From positions 1 to 64,000 of the forward strand of contig CACYFZ010000005.1 in assembly GCA_902773835.1 (NCBI GenBank): a stretch of 64,000 nucleotides of DNA, given 5' to 3'. The notes under the pieces were generated by a model, which worked only from the letters and a program-made list of their open reading frames with translations, was not told where the DNA came from and did no database searches. Positions within the stretch are counted from its first letter, which is position 1, and each line of letters opens with the position of its first letter. The position numbers and the translations under genes were made by a program. The DNA comes from an uncultured Eubacteriales bacterium (GTDB lineage Bacteria > Bacillota > Clostridia > Peptostreptococcales > Anaerovoracaceae). Positions 6,747-16,691 of the stretch are shown in pieces.

Positions 6747-9581
6747 CTAACCTCCGATTTCATCCAACGTGGCGATAGCGCCTTCAAAATCAAAATTAGA
6801 GGCTTTTTCCAGTACGTCGGAGAGCACCGTTTCAATAGGTTTACCTCCGAGTTTCCGTCCCTTTACGGAGTCAAGACATTCTTCGAAAGAATTTGTTTCA
6901 AATGACTCCAAGCAAGTCTTCATCTTCTTTTTAAGCTCATCCCAGTTCTCAATATCCTTTCCTCCTGCAGGAGTAGATACCGAAATCTCTCCCGACGCTT
7001 CATTCTCAGAATTAGCTTCGTCATCTCTGAGGCAGGCTTCTATTTGGCTAAGGATCTTAGCGTATTTGTCGATAAACTCCTGATGGTTGGCTCGAACGGC
7101 TTCCTCATCTCCGTCTTTGGCCGCCATTTCCTGAACGAGGGCCGTTTCCGAAAGGTCCGCGGCGCCGAGCGTCTTGGATGTGCTCTTAACGGTATGCGAT
7201 ACAAGTGCATAATTCTTCATATCCGCACTTTCAAGTGCTTCCTCCAGTTTTTCTGAGTATGTCTTTCCGCTGGCGCAGTACACTTCAGCAAGCTCCAGAA
7301 AATCCTCAGTAGATCCGCAGTACATAATCGCGGTTTCTTTATCTATGTCAGGTAAAGCATCAAACGGGTCTCTTCCTTTCTTAACAACAGGGGCAGGCTT
7401 CTCCGCTTTTTTCGATTTTTCGCTTTTTCCTGCTTTTTCATCCTTCTTTTTCGGCTTCTTTGAAGTGCTCTTTCTGCTTCTTTTATCTTCTTTAGGAGCA
7501 GGATTTGTTACTTCTGCCAGATCTTCCTCATCGAACTGCTTCTCAATAGGAATAAATCTATGCAGGATATCATTCAGAAGTGCCGTATCGATAGGTTTGG
7601 CGATAAACTCATTGAAGCCCTCGCCCAGGAACATCTCTCTGGAACCGGCAATGGCGTTGGCTGTAAGAGCTATGATAGGAACCTGCTTAAAGTAAGCTCC
7701 CTGCTTGTCCCTTATATGGTGGAAGCATTCGACACCGTCCATACCCGGCATCATATGATCCATGAATACGAAGTCGTAGTCCCTGGAATCTATCAAGTTG
7801 AGAGCTTCTTCTCCGGATGTGGCTGCCACGATTTTTATCTTATATTTACGCATCAGACCTTCCACAACCTTAAGGTTCATAAGGTTATCATCTACAACGA
7901 GAATCTTGGCCTTAGGCGCAACGAATCTTCTCTGCTTCTTCTTCTGTGTAAGCTGAGCTGTTTCGCTTCCGTTGAATATCTCCGCCAGCATCATCGCATT
8001 GTACGGTTTGTACAATACATGAATCCTAGGGCCTGTCTTCGGCGGTTGACTTCTGTCTGCTACCAATATTATTGTCTTTGTTTCGGACAATTCATCAAAG
8101 TATTCCTTATCCTGATTGTATTCTGTCTGGCCGATAATCAGGTGTGTTGTTTTTCCGCGAGATACACGGCGCTTGCACTCCTCAAGAGAAGTAGCTCTCT
8201 GTGATACAATGCCGAAATAGTCCGAAAAGTGTTTAATATGGTCAACAAATGCATCTCGCATCGTAGGAACATTGGACTGCGGATTGTAGAACCATATGAG
8301 TTTAATTGCTCCCGGTTTTTTAAGAGAGATGCAAGGCTGATCGTTCAATACCTTCTGCGGAATCGAGAAGGTAAACTCGCTTCCCTCTCCCGGCTGAGAC
8401 TTTATCGTCAGGAATCCTCCCATCTTCTTGATAAGTGCGGAAGAAATCGTAAGGCCGAGACCTACGCCGGAGCTTCTTCTGTTTCTGTCACTGTCCGTCT
8501 GATAGAAGTCTCTGAGAATTCTCTCGCATTCTTCCAGGCTGAGTCCGACGCCCGTATCTTTTACGGAAACGATAAGATTGATTCCGTATTCTTCCGGCCT
8601 GTATGTAACACGTACCAAAAGACCTCCCTCTGAAGTGAATTTTATGGCATTGCTTATGAGGTTGTTCAGAATTCTCCTAAGCTGCTGTTCATCCCCCTCC
8701 AAAAGGCACGGGATATTAGGATCGCAATCGTATATTATCTCAAGATGCTTTTCTCTGTTCTCGAATACTGTCATATTCATTACATCGTTGAGAGTGGATG
8801 TAATATTGTATGCACGAGGTGAGAGCTCCATGGTTCCGGACTCAAGCGCTGCGTAGTCCATGATATCCGTAACGATGTTCTGAAGTTCCACTCCCGTCAT
8901 CTGAACGTCCAGTACTCCTGCGTGAATATCGTCAGGGAGGTTCTTCTGCAGCAGGATCTCGCACATTCCCGAGATGGTATTTACCGGGGTGCGAAGTTCG
9001 TGTGATGTGTTGGCCATGAAGTCGTCCTTGACCTTCTTTTCCACCTTGACCTGGTTTTCCAAAACCACCACGTCATTTTCTTCCTGGACATGATGATAAA
9101 TTCTGTATATACAAAGAACTATTAGTATCACGAGTGAAAGCAGTTGCAATAACATTCTGTTTTTTTCAGTTGAATCTTCCGGAAGAATAAAATTGTGCTT
9201 AACAGCTGCGTGATAGAAAAACAGAATAAGCGTCTGCGCTATGGCTATATCCATTATTCTCGGAAGCTCATACAATGACAGCAGAACGACTTCCACGCAC
9301 AACGTAGGAATCAATACATTGAAATTCTCTCCGTGAACGGCGTACAGTAATACATTCAGGCATATCATAAATGTGCCCATAAAGGCACGGAAGAGATATG
9401 ATTGGAAGTTGGTCGCATAACTCCACCAAATGTAAGCGAGCTCGCAAGCGATGAGCGGCACATACCATACCGGCCAGTTCATCAGAGCGGTCTCAACAAT
9501 CATCAGAACGGAGAATATCGTAAACGAAAATGTAATTACTAATTCTCTTCGACGTTGCCTGTTTGCTATATGATCATTCAT
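6747..9581 (-). CDS. Hybrid histidine kinase with pseudo-receiver, receiver and HPt domain
   Basis: This 944-residue protein has about five N-terminal membrane segments, HisKA with NTSHELRTP (His194), and HATPase with LNNLISNAIKF, DTGVGL and GVGLGL. A degenerate receiver-like stretch without the usual acidic pocket follows (about 425-560), then a full receiver with VVDDNLMN and FMDHMMPGMDG. A Lys/Ser-rich linker leads to an HPt domain with SHTVKSTSKTLGA, whose His is the likely phospho-relay residue, and a roughly 60-residue helical tail. It can therefore hold a complete His-Asp-His relay. Its start overlaps the end of the HD-GYP regulator gene by 4 bases, so that regulator is the obvious output partner. 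Confidence 0.92.
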   Translation of the reverse strand: MNDHIANRQRRRELVITFSFTIFSVLMIVETALMNWPVWYVPLIACELAYIWWSYATNFQSYLFRAFMGTFMICLNVLLYAVHGENFNVLIPTLCVEVVLLSLYELPRIMDIAIAQTLILFFYHAAVKHNFILPEDSTEKNRMLLQLLSLVILIVLCIYRIYHHVQEENDVVVLENQVKVEKKVKDDFMANTSHELRTPVNTISGMCEILLQKNLPDDIHAGVLDVQMTGVELQNIVTDIMDYAALESGTMELSPRAYNITSTLNDVMNMTVFENREKHLEIIYDCDPNIPCLLEGDEQQLRRILNNLISNAIKFTSEGGLLVRVTYRPEEYGINLIVSVKDTGVGLSLEECERILRDFYQTDSDRNRRSSGVGLGLTISSALIKKMGGFLTIKSQPGEGSEFTFSIPQKVLNDQPCISLKKPGAIKLIWFYNPQSNVPTMRDAFVDHIKHFSDYFGIVSQRATSLEECKRRVSRGKTTHLIIGQTEYNQDKEYFDELSETKTIILVADRSQPPKTGPRIHVLYKPYNAMMLAEIFNGSETAQLTQKKKQRRFVAPKAKILVVDDNLMNLKVVEGLMRKYKIKIVAATSGEEALNLIDSRDYDFVFMDHMMPGMDGVECFHHIRDKQGAYFKQVPIIALTANAIAGSREMFLGEGFNEFIAKPIDTALLNDILHRFIPIEKQFDEEDLAEVTNPAPKEDKRSRKSTSKKPKKKDEKAGKSEKSKKAEKPAPVVKKGRDPFDALPDIDKETAIMYCGSTEDFLELAEVYCASGKTYSEKLEEALESADMKNYALVSHTVKSTSKTLGAADLSETALVQEMAAKDGDEEAVRANHQEFIDKYAKILSQIEACLRDDEANSENEASGEISVSTPAGGKDIENWDELKKKMKTCLESFETNSFEECLDSVKGRKLGGKPIETVLSDVLEKASNFDFEGAIATLDEIGG

Positions 9582-10654
9582 ACTGTATCCTCATCTTCCA
9601 CGTATGCTTTTAGCTTGTCTCTGAGTCCGACAAACACTTCAGTAAGTGTAGGATCGAACTGAGTTCCGCCTGATTCTTCTATTATGGACAGAACGGTATC
9701 CACACTTCTGATTCCTCTGTGATATACCCTGTCCTCACACAGGGCATCGAACACGTCCGCTATAGCCATAATACGTGCGCTGAGCGGTATCTCTTCTGCC
9801 AAGAGGCCTTCCGGATAGCCGTTTCCGTCCCAACGCTCGTGATGGTAAAGAGCCACGTCTCTTGCTATCTCCAGATACTCGGGGTCTTCTATTCCGCCGA
9901 GTATTTCCTCCACTATATCCGCACCGTACCTGGTGTGGCTCTGAATGATTCGGTACTCTTCTTCGGAAAGCTTGCCCGGCTTCTGAAGAATGAGATCCGT
10001 AATCTTTATCTTTCCTACGTCATGGAGAGGTGCAGCTTTAATGAGCTTCTCTCTGTACGCTTCATCCAATGTTTCCGGGAAGAGCTCTTTTTCCATAAGA
10101 GCAGCACTCAGCAAGTCTACATAAGTTTTCGTGTTCTTAACATGACGTCCCGTGCTGTTATCTCTCTCTTCAATGAGATTGGCCATTCCTTCGATTATCG
10201 CATCCTGGATCTCTTCCAGTTGCTCACTTTGGTCGTGTATGTTCCGGGCCTGCTCCTCAACCGTCGTTTCAAGTTGCTTTCTGTACTGATACAGTTCCAG
10301 AATTCTGCGCACTCTGCCCTTCAATACAAGCGGTACGAATGGCTTGCTGACATAATCGACCGCTCCGGCCTCCAGACATTTGGCCTCTATCTGCGGTGTC
10401 TGCGATGCAGATAAAAAAATCACCGGAATATTATCAAACTTAGAATCTTCTTTCAGCTTTTCCATGACTTCGAAACCGTCAAGGTCAGGCATATTAAGAT
10501 CCAGCAGTATAAGATCCGGTGTATTGTTTTTCAGATATTTAAGTGCCATCTCTCCGCTGATGGCCGCCGCCACTCTGTAATCGTTCTCAAGAATTCCCTT
10601 AGCCAATTTTAGGCTGGTAGTATCATCGTCAACGATCAAAATAATCTGGTCCAT
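9578..10654 (-). CDS. Response regulator with HD-GYP output domain
   Basis: The 358-residue protein has a receiver domain (residues 1-120) with VDDD and DLILLDLNMPDLDG, a coiled-coil linker (about 125-160) and a complete HD-GYP domain: GRHVKNTKTYV, HDVGKIKI, SHTRYGADI, HHERWDGNGYPEGL and ADVFDAL. This RpfG-type layout cleaves cyclic-di-GMP when the receiver is phosphorylated. It is the first gene of a three-gene minus-strand operon and overlaps the next gene by 4 bases. The HPt of that gene's product is the likely phosphate donor. Confidence 0.94.
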   Translation of the reverse strand: MDQIILIVDDDTTSLKLAKGILENDYRVAAAISGEMALKYLKNNTPDLILLDLNMPDLDGFEVMEKLKEDSKFDNIPVIFLSASQTPQIEAKCLEAGAVDYVSKPFVPLVLKGRVRRILELYQYRKQLETTVEEQARNIHDQSEQLEEIQDAIIEGMANLIEERDNSTGRHVKNTKTYVDLLSAALMEKELFPETLDEAYREKLIKAAPLHDVGKIKITDLILQKPGKLSEEEYRIIQSHTRYGADIVEEILGGIEDPEYLEIARDVALYHHERWDGNGYPEGLLAEEIPLSARIMAIADVFDALCEDRVYHRGIRSVDTVLSIIEESGGTQFDPTLTEVFVGLRDKLKAYVEDEDTV

Positions 10655-10824
10655 TGTGATGTTTTTTCTCCTATATCTCTCAGAATCAGAGCAAAATTTT
10701 CCTCATAAATAATACCATAAAAACGCTCGGATTTGAACACGCAGCCCGTCCGTTATTATTAGTATCGCTATCACAAGTCGTCGAGCTTACCTTACAATTT
10801 TGAACACTTGTTATGTATATGATT

Positions 10825-10854
10825 TTGACGACAGACAATCGCATATGAGATAAT
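10825..10854 (+). promoter_or_regulatory. Promoter for the interrupted sulfotransferase gene
   Basis: TTGACG (10825-10830), an 18-base spacer and GATAAT (10849-10854) lie 45 bases upstream of the TTG start at 10900. The match to the housekeeping consensus is good. It suggests that the gene was recently functional. Confidence 0.6.
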
Positions 10855-10899
10855 TACACAATACAAATCTTAAGGTATTACATAAACAGGAGAAGTATA

Positions 10900-11946
10900 T
10901 TGGGAAAAATCGTCATTCACATCGGCTTTCCGAAGACAGGAACAACCTCTATTCAGGCGTTTCTTTATAAGAATCGTAAGCTCCTTAGAGCCCAAAATAT
11001 TTATTACGAAATGTTTTCAAAATCCAGAGATAATATAATCGGAGATGTTGAGCCATATCGAAACGGTACTTTTCTTGAAATAGATAATCCTCTTTATGAA
11101 AAAGATAAGACCGTAAAGAAGCTTATCACTTTTATCGATAAGAGCACGTTAAAAAGATTATCCAAGAACAATCACACTGCTTTATTTTCATATGAAAATC
11201 TGTCTCTTACATGTTACGTTGATTAGTCATTAATAGCGGAATTGTTAAAGCAATGCGGCTTTGATAATGTAAGTATTATCGTATACATCAGACCGCAGGA
11301 TAGCTTTCTTCTCTCTTCATGGAAAATGAGCATTAAAGGATGCTATGAAGGTTCCAAAATGGACTTCTTTGACTACTGCAAAAGCTTCGAACGGAATGCA
11401 CATTATGATATACGCCTTGAAGAAATCGAGACGAATTTAGAATCTTTTCAGAGTGAAATAAATGTCAGAATATACGACAGAAACAGATTTGAAGGCGGCG
11501 ATATTTATCATGACTTTTGCTCTGCAATCGGATGCAAGTGGGATCCGCGTTTTGAGATTCCGCAGGATGTGAACACTACAACCACTCTTGATGTAACCGA
11601 AGCTCTTCGCATTATAAACAAAATGGGATATCCCGGCATTCACGACAATAAAGAAAAGCGCAATCGTATTATGAGAGCTGCAGAGGGATATTCAAGAGAA
11701 CATCCGGAAACTGTTAGAATGTATCCTCTTGCGCCCGACAAGCGCCGGGAGTTAATGAATCAATTTATAGAATGCAATAATAAATTGGCTGAGCGATACC
11801 TAAAAGAAGGACAGAAGGATATCATTCTTGGCTGGAAGGCAGAAAGCGATTACGATCTGTGGCAGCCTGATGAAGAAAAAGCCGAATCCATTGCAGCAGA
11901 GATCCTGAAGCGAGCCGGTTTAAAAAAAACATCCGATGATAAGTGA
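10900..11946 (+). pseudogene. PAPS-dependent sulfotransferase, interrupted by an in-frame TAG
   Basis: Reading starts at TTG 10900 after an AGGAG site and would give about 348 residues but for a TAG at 11224-11226. The frame is the same on both sides, so this is one nonsense codon and not a frameshift. The N-terminal piece has the PAPS-binding loop HIGFPKTGTTSIQ; the piece after the stop has YIRPQDSFLLSSW, matching the FRRQDDWLESAW region of the intact paralogue at 11962-13026. A sulfotransferase would move sulfate from PAPS to a glycan. Split in this way, neither piece should be active unless the stop is read through. A sequencing error cannot be excluded from this window alone. Confidence 0.85.
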
Positions 11947-11961
11947 TGCACAGAAAAGTAT

Positions 11962-13026
11962 TTATTCATTTAGAATGTTTTTTAAAGCTCCTGCATTTGG
12001 AGGCCAGTATCCAAGCTGCAGCATAGAGGCTTCGTGCTTTTGATTTTCTCGCAGTACCCCCCTATTTTCCGGTTCATCGAAGAGTTTATCCTCTCCGAAA
12101 TATGTCCGGGCAATATACCGATTATCTTCTTCGAACTCTTTTAACAGCGTTCTACGCTCTTCTATATTCAACAACCTTTCTCCTTTCGGATCCGGATGTT
12201 TTTCGGAAAAAGAGAGTGCCTCTTCATACAACTCGCACACAGTAATGTCCGATTTAAAAAGTTTCAGTATTATCGGAGCCATAAAGTTAATACGCCTGAA
12301 TATATTAGTCAATAACCACACGCCCTCTGATGCAGCATTACTCAATGAAGCGTTAGTCAAATTCTCGGGCACAACAAACCTGTCATCCCACTCTAGGCCT
12401 ATAGATTCTATGAAATCCCGACAGATACCTTTCTTTATCAGATTCTTATCGTATTTTCGGACTAGGAAGTTTTCTCTTCCGTATGACTTTTCAAGAAATA
12501 GCATTCTCTTTCCGTAATGCAGAAATTCATCAAATCTTTTTTTATAGCTGTGTATACTGAGACTGTTGACGTTCGTCCTGCTTTTTTTGTCTTCTTTCCA
12601 CGCAGATTCAAGCCAGTCATCTTGTCTTCTGAAATAAACTACCGGCACTATGTCCGCACCGGAAAACATCTCATTTAAGAAAGGTCTCAGGCTGCGCATT
12701 CCTCCCGGAAGGCTGTACAACACCTCGTCCGACAAAATAATAGTTTCATAGTCTTTCGACCATTCCTTTAGTTTGGATAAATCCTCTTCTACAAGTTTTT
12801 CATCAGCCCATATTCCTTCACCGCAAAGTAACATCGACTTAAATTTCAATGCCTCAGCATTCTTATATGGCTGAAACGGGCTGCTGATAACAGATGAATT
12901 GTAATATCCCGCACCCTGTTCCGATAGAAGTTCTTTATTATCAACTAAAAATTTTTGAAGCGCCGTGCTCCCGGTTTTTGTAATTCCGATATGCAGTATT
13001 ATCTTCTTATTTCCGCTATAACTCAT
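11962..13026 (-). CDS. PAPS-dependent sulfotransferase
   Basis: The 354-residue protein carries the 5'-phosphosulfate loop ILHIGITKTGSTALQ at residues 9-23 and a likely 3'-phosphate-binding segment VVYFRRQDDWLESAWKED near 130-147. No signal peptide or membrane segment is seen, so it should act in the cytosol. The acceptor is probably a nucleotide- or lipid-linked glycan made by the same operon. It is the last gene of the long glycan operon, 44 bases after the TSUP transporter gene. It is related to the genes at 10900 and 16692. The family is clear; the acceptor is unknown. Confidence 0.85.
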   Translation of the reverse strand: MSYSGNKKIILHIGITKTGSTALQKFLVDNKELLSEQGAGYYNSSVISSPFQPYKNAEALKFKSMLLCGEGIWADEKLVEEDLSKLKEWSKDYETIILSDEVLYSLPGGMRSLRPFLNEMFSGADIVPVVYFRRQDDWLESAWKEDKKSRTNVNSLSIHSYKKRFDEFLHYGKRMLFLEKSYGRENFLVRKYDKNLIKKGICRDFIESIGLEWDDRFVVPENLTNASLSNAASEGVWLLTNIFRRINFMAPIILKLFKSDITVCELYEEALSFSEKHPDPKGERLLNIEERRTLLKEFEEDNRYIARTYFGEDKLFDEPENRGVLRENQKHEASMLQLGYWPPNAGALKNILNE

Positions 13027-13070
13027 GTCTTGCTTGATTTACTCTTTTCATGTTCGGTCACTTTTCCGTT

Positions 13071-13826
13071 CTACCCTCTCATCCAGGTAACAAAATTTAT
13101 TATATTCAGTATGATGATCAGAACTCCTACGGCAACCATCAGCGGCCTGTGGGGCAGTTTTTTGCAGAAAAATGCTGCAAGAGGCGCTGCAACAACGCCG
13201 CCGATAATCATGGCAAGTATCATAAAGCCATAAGATTTAATATCGCTGATTAATACAGCGAATGTAGTTGTCTCTGCTAAGGTAACCAAAAATTCCGCCG
13301 CATTGACCGTTCCTATACTTTTCTTAACATCGCTTCCGGATGCCACCATAGTAGAAGTAACTATAGGGCCCCAGCCTCCGCCTCCGGCAGCATCGAAAAA
13401 GCCGCCTGCGAATCCGAGCGGATATATAACCTTATCTATATCCACTTTTTTATTATCTTTGCTCATAGCTTTACGCAATATGACAATTCCCATAATGATG
13501 AGGTAAACATCTATGAAAGGTTCCAGCTTGTCTCCGGCACCTGACAGAAACCATGCACCTATAACACCTCCGATAACTCCGGGGATCATAAGCTTTTTGA
13601 ATCTGTTTTTGTCGACATTCCCGAGCTTAAAATGAGAGACGCCCGATACCAGCGTCGTAGGAACTTCCGCTGCATGTATGACCGCACTCGCCAGTGCAGA
13701 CGGGAGCCCTGCCACAGTCTTAAGAAAGGTGCGGCCCGAAACACCGTAAGCCATGCCCAGAGTACCGTCTATCATCTGAGCCAGAAAGCCTATCAATATG
13801 AATAATAAAAAACTCTTTAACTCCAT
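13071..13826 (-). CDS. TSUP family membrane transporter (TauE/SafE type), probable sulfate importer
   Basis: About 251 residues from the ATG at 13826, chosen because a GGGGAT site lies just before it; an in-frame start 11 codons upstream is less likely. The protein is mostly hydrophobic with about eight membrane segments and has the glycine-rich family pattern (IDGTLGMAYGVSGRTFL near the start, FFDAAGGGGWGPIV in the middle). TSUP proteins move sulfite, sulfonates, sulfate or sulfur compounds. Because it directly follows cysD and cysNC in the operon, sulfate uptake for PAPS synthesis is the most likely role. Direction and substrate are inferred from context only. Confidence 0.85.
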   Translation of the reverse strand: MELKSFLLFILIGFLAQMIDGTLGMAYGVSGRTFLKTVAGLPSALASAVIHAAEVPTTLVSGVSHFKLGNVDKNRFKKLMIPGVIGGVIGAWFLSGAGDKLEPFIDVYLIIMGIVILRKAMSKDNKKVDIDKVIYPLGFAGGFFDAAGGGGWGPIVTSTMVASGSDVKKSIGTVNAAEFLVTLAETTTFAVLISDIKSYGFMILAMIIGGVVAAPLAAFFCKKLPHRPLMVAVGVLIIILNIINFVTWMRG

Positions 13827-13878
13827 ATAACAATCCCCATCTATTATCTGCAGTAACAATTAATCGCCTGTAGTTGCG

Positions 13879-15699
13879 CTATTTCATCTTTTTGCTGATT
13901 TCCCTTATCAGTAAAGCTGCTGCATCCTCCGGAGACCCTTCGCTCATATCTATGGTGAAGTCCGGATTATCCGGTCTTTCAAACGGGCTGCTCACTCCCG
14001 TAAACTCGGCAATCTCTCCGGACCTGGCCTTCTTATACAAGCCCTTTACATCCCTCGATTCGCATACTTCGATAGGTGTATCTACAAAGACTTCAAAGAA
14101 AGCATCCTTACCTATTATCTTACGAGCCAGTTTTCTGTCTTCTTGATAAGGCGAAATAAATGCGGTAAGCACGATAAGTCCTGCATCATTCATAAGTTTG
14201 GAAACTTCAGCCACTCTTCTTATGTTCTCAGCTCTGTCATCTTCGTTAAATCCCAAGTCATTATTAAGACCGAGTCTTACATTATCTCCGTCAAGAAGCA
14301 TGGTATGCCTACCCATGGCGTGCATAGCAGTCTCTACCGCGTTGGCCAACGTGGATTTTCCGGCACCTGAAAGTCCGGACATCCATATCGTCAGAGGCTT
14401 CTGACCCATAGCTTCAGACCTTAGTTCTTTTGTAATATCTGTAGCATGATATGTTAAGTTCGTTCCTGCTTCTTTAGTTGAAACTATAGTTCCGCATGCC
14501 GCAGTGGCATTGCTTACCCTGTTTATCAGCAAGAATCTTCCCAGTGCCGGAAGTTCCTCGAATTTAGTGCAGACTATCTTCCTGGATATTCTGATTTTTA
14601 CACAGGCTATATTGTTTTTTTCTACTTTCTCTGACTTTTGCTTTTCTCCGCTTGAAGCGTCTTCCAGGTAAGATATTTCATTCACCTGAGCGGGAACGCT
14701 GCACGTTCCGAGTTTTATGTAGTACGAGCTGTTAAGATCCAAAGGCTCATCATCAAACCAAATAATCTTGGCTTCTATGCTGTCAGTCTTCCTCAGAGTT
14801 TCGGAGTCAGTGATTACATCTCCCCTGCTTATATCTATATCTCTGTCTATTGTTATGGTAACAGGGCTTCCGGCAGAGGCAGTCTCTTTATCTTCCGCCG
14901 CCTTTATTATCGATGTTATTTTTGCATATTCATTGCCGGGCAGCACCCTTACCCGTGATCCTATACCGATGCTGCCTGCAGCGATTTCTCCTTCATATCC
15001 TCTGTAGTCTGCATTTGGTCTGCAGACTCTCTGCACCGGCATTACAAAATCCTTGCACGGAATATCTACATCGATTTTTACTCCCTCCATGTACGAGAGA
15101 AGGTTCGGTCCGTCATACCAAGGCATGCGCTCTGATTTCTTCGCAACATTGTCACCATCATATGCGGATAGAGGTATGATGCAAAGTTCATCTATTCCCA
15201 GATTTTCCGAAAGTGACATTAACTCAGTCTCAACACTTTTGAAAACATCTTCTGAGAAATCTACCGTGTCCATTTTGTTGACTGCGAACACAAAGCTTTT
15301 TATGCCCATCAATCTGCATATTCTGGCATGTCTGTACGTCTGAGTCTTTATGCCTTTGGATGCATCCAAAAGGATTACAGCCAAGTCGGCAAATGATGCT
15401 CCTACAGCCATGTTCCGTGTATATTGCTCATGTCCCGGCGTATCTGCAACTATGAAGCTACGCTCTTTGGTAGTGAAGTAGCGATAGGCGACATCTATTG
15501 TGATACCCTGCTCTCTTTCATCGGTAAGACCGTCCAGTAAATCTGCATATTCAAATCTGCTTCCGTCAGTCGGCCCTTTCTCCAGTTCTTCCTGCTGGTC
15601 GTCGAAAAGCAGTCCTGCGTCATAGAGCAACCTTCCCATCAAGGTGGACTTTCCGTCATCTACGCTGCCGCATGTGAGGAATTTCAATAATTCTTTCAT
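13879..15699 (-). CDS. cysNC: Bifunctional sulfate adenylyltransferase GTPase subunit / APS kinase (CysN-CysC fusion)
   Basis: In this 606-residue fusion, residues 1-420 are CysN, an EF-Tu-like GTPase: CGSVDDGKST P-loop, DTPGHEQY and NKMD motifs. Residues about 435-606 are CysC: P-loop GLSGAGKSTLA and DGDNVRLGLNNDLGF. With CysD it makes APS from ATP and sulfate, driven by GTP hydrolysis, and the CysC part phosphorylates APS to PAPS. The start overlaps the cysD stop (TAATG). No PAPS or sulfite reductase gene is present in the window, while sulfotransferases sit on both sides, so PAPS here probably feeds sulfation and not cysteine synthesis. The same fusion (NodQ) serves sulfation in rhizobia. 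Confidence 0.95.
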   Translation of the reverse strand: MKELLKFLTCGSVDDGKSTLMGRLLYDAGLLFDDQQEELEKGPTDGSRFEYADLLDGLTDEREQGITIDVAYRYFTTKERSFIVADTPGHEQYTRNMAVGASFADLAVILLDASKGIKTQTYRHARICRLMGIKSFVFAVNKMDTVDFSEDVFKSVETELMSLSENLGIDELCIIPLSAYDGDNVAKKSERMPWYDGPNLLSYMEGVKIDVDIPCKDFVMPVQRVCRPNADYRGYEGEIAAGSIGIGSRVRVLPGNEYAKITSIIKAAEDKETASAGSPVTITIDRDIDISRGDVITDSETLRKTDSIEAKIIWFDDEPLDLNSSYYIKLGTCSVPAQVNEISYLEDASSGEKQKSEKVEKNNIACVKIRISRKIVCTKFEELPALGRFLLINRVSNATAACGTIVSTKEAGTNLTYHATDITKELRSEAMGQKPLTIWMSGLSGAGKSTLANAVETAMHAMGRHTMLLDGDNVRLGLNNDLGFNEDDRAENIRRVAEVSKLMNDAGLIVLTAFISPYQEDRKLARKIIGKDAFFEVFVDTPIEVCESRDVKGLYKKARSGEIAEFTGVSSPFERPDNPDFTIDMSEGSPEDAAALLIREISKKMK

Positions 15700-16613
15700 T
15701 AGAAATATCCCTCCTTCTTTCTCATTTCCATGCTGGCAGAGCCTCCGTCCTTATCTATAATTCTGGTGGTCCTCTCGGATGCGGATGCGTGAAGAGTCTC
15801 TTCAACCACTTCTTCAATTGTATCCGCTTCAGATAATGATCCTCCCGTGAGAGGATAACATCCGAGCGTGCGGAATCTCACACTAAGCTCCTCAATCTTC
15901 TCTCCGTCTTTCAGCTTTAGTCTTTCATCATCTACCAATATGTACTGTCCGTCTCTGCATACCACTGGTCTCTTCTTTGCAAAGTAAAGTGGTACAATTT
16001 CAATATTTTCCTGCATTATGTATTGCCACACATCCTTTTCCGTCCAATTGGAAAGAGGGAATACTCTCATGCTCTCTCCTTTGGCAATCCTCGTGTTATA
16101 CAGATTCCACATCTCAGGTCTTTGATTTCTCGGATCCCATGCCTGGTTAGCATCCCTGAAAGAGAACACCCTCTCCTTTGCTCTGGATTTCTCTTCGTCT
16201 CTTCTGGCACCTCCGAATGCCGCCGTAAATCCGTACTTCGTAAGAGCCTGTTTCAGCGCTTCCGTCTTCATGATATCCGTATATGCAGCACCATGGTCGA
16301 ACGGATTTATTCCCTTACGAACACCTTCTTCATTTGTATGCACAATAAGTTCGAGACCTTTCTCTTTCATTACTCGGTCCCGAAACTCTATCATTTCCTT
16401 AAATTTCCATCCTGTATCTATATGCATAAAAGGGAACGGCGGTTTTTCCGGGTAAAAAGCCTTTTCCGCCAGTCTGAGCATGACGGAAGAATCCTTTCCA
16501 ATAGAATAAAGCATAACGGGCTTTTCACACTCTGCTGCAACCTCCCGTATTATGTAGATAGCCTCTGCTTCCAACCTGTCTAAATGTGTTTTGCTTACCA
16601 ATTCGGTTTTCAT
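15699..16613 (-). CDS. cysD: Sulfate adenylyltransferase subunit 2 (CysD)
   Basis: About 304 residues from the ATG at 16613. The short upstream extension is rejected because the truncated copy at 17844-18179 starts at the matching codon. The PP-loop for ATP is [13 protein letters not shown], and [17 protein letters not shown] and [12 protein letters not shown] are typical CysD segments. CysD catalyses adenylation of sulfate to APS with CysN as partner. The gene is translationally coupled to cysNC and lies 78 bases after a sulfotransferase gene. A second, partial cysD copy on the other side of that sulfotransferase marks a rearrangement. Confidence 0.96.
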   Translation of the reverse strand: MKTELVSKTHLDRLEAEAIYIIREVAAECEKPVMLYSIGKDSSVMLRLAEKAFYPEKPPFPFMHIDTGWKFKEMIEFRDRVMKEKGLELIVHTNEEGVRKGINPFDHGAAYTDIMKTEALKQALTKYGFTAAFGGARRDEEKSRAKERVFSFRDANQAWDPRNQRPEMWNLYNTRIAKGESMRVFPLSNWTEKDVWQYIMQENIEIVPLYFAKKRPVVCRDGQYILVDDERLKLKDGEKIEELSVRFRTLGCYPLTGGSLSEADTIEEVVEETLHASASERTTRIIDKDGGSASMEMRKKEGYF

Positions 16614-16691
16614 CTTCTTTTGTAAAAATCTCCTTACTCTCATTCGTTATAATATTTCACACAATCATTAATAATCTCTCAATTAATCGAT

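Noticed and set aside
11224-11226. TAG as a pyrrolysine codon
   Set aside because: Pyrrolysine is known in methylamine methyltransferases and a few others, not sulfotransferases, and no pyl genes are in the window.
12057-12062. C6 tract in the sulfotransferase gene at 11962 as a phase-variation site
   Set aside because: Six bases is short and common by chance; I kept only the longer G7 and G8 runs.
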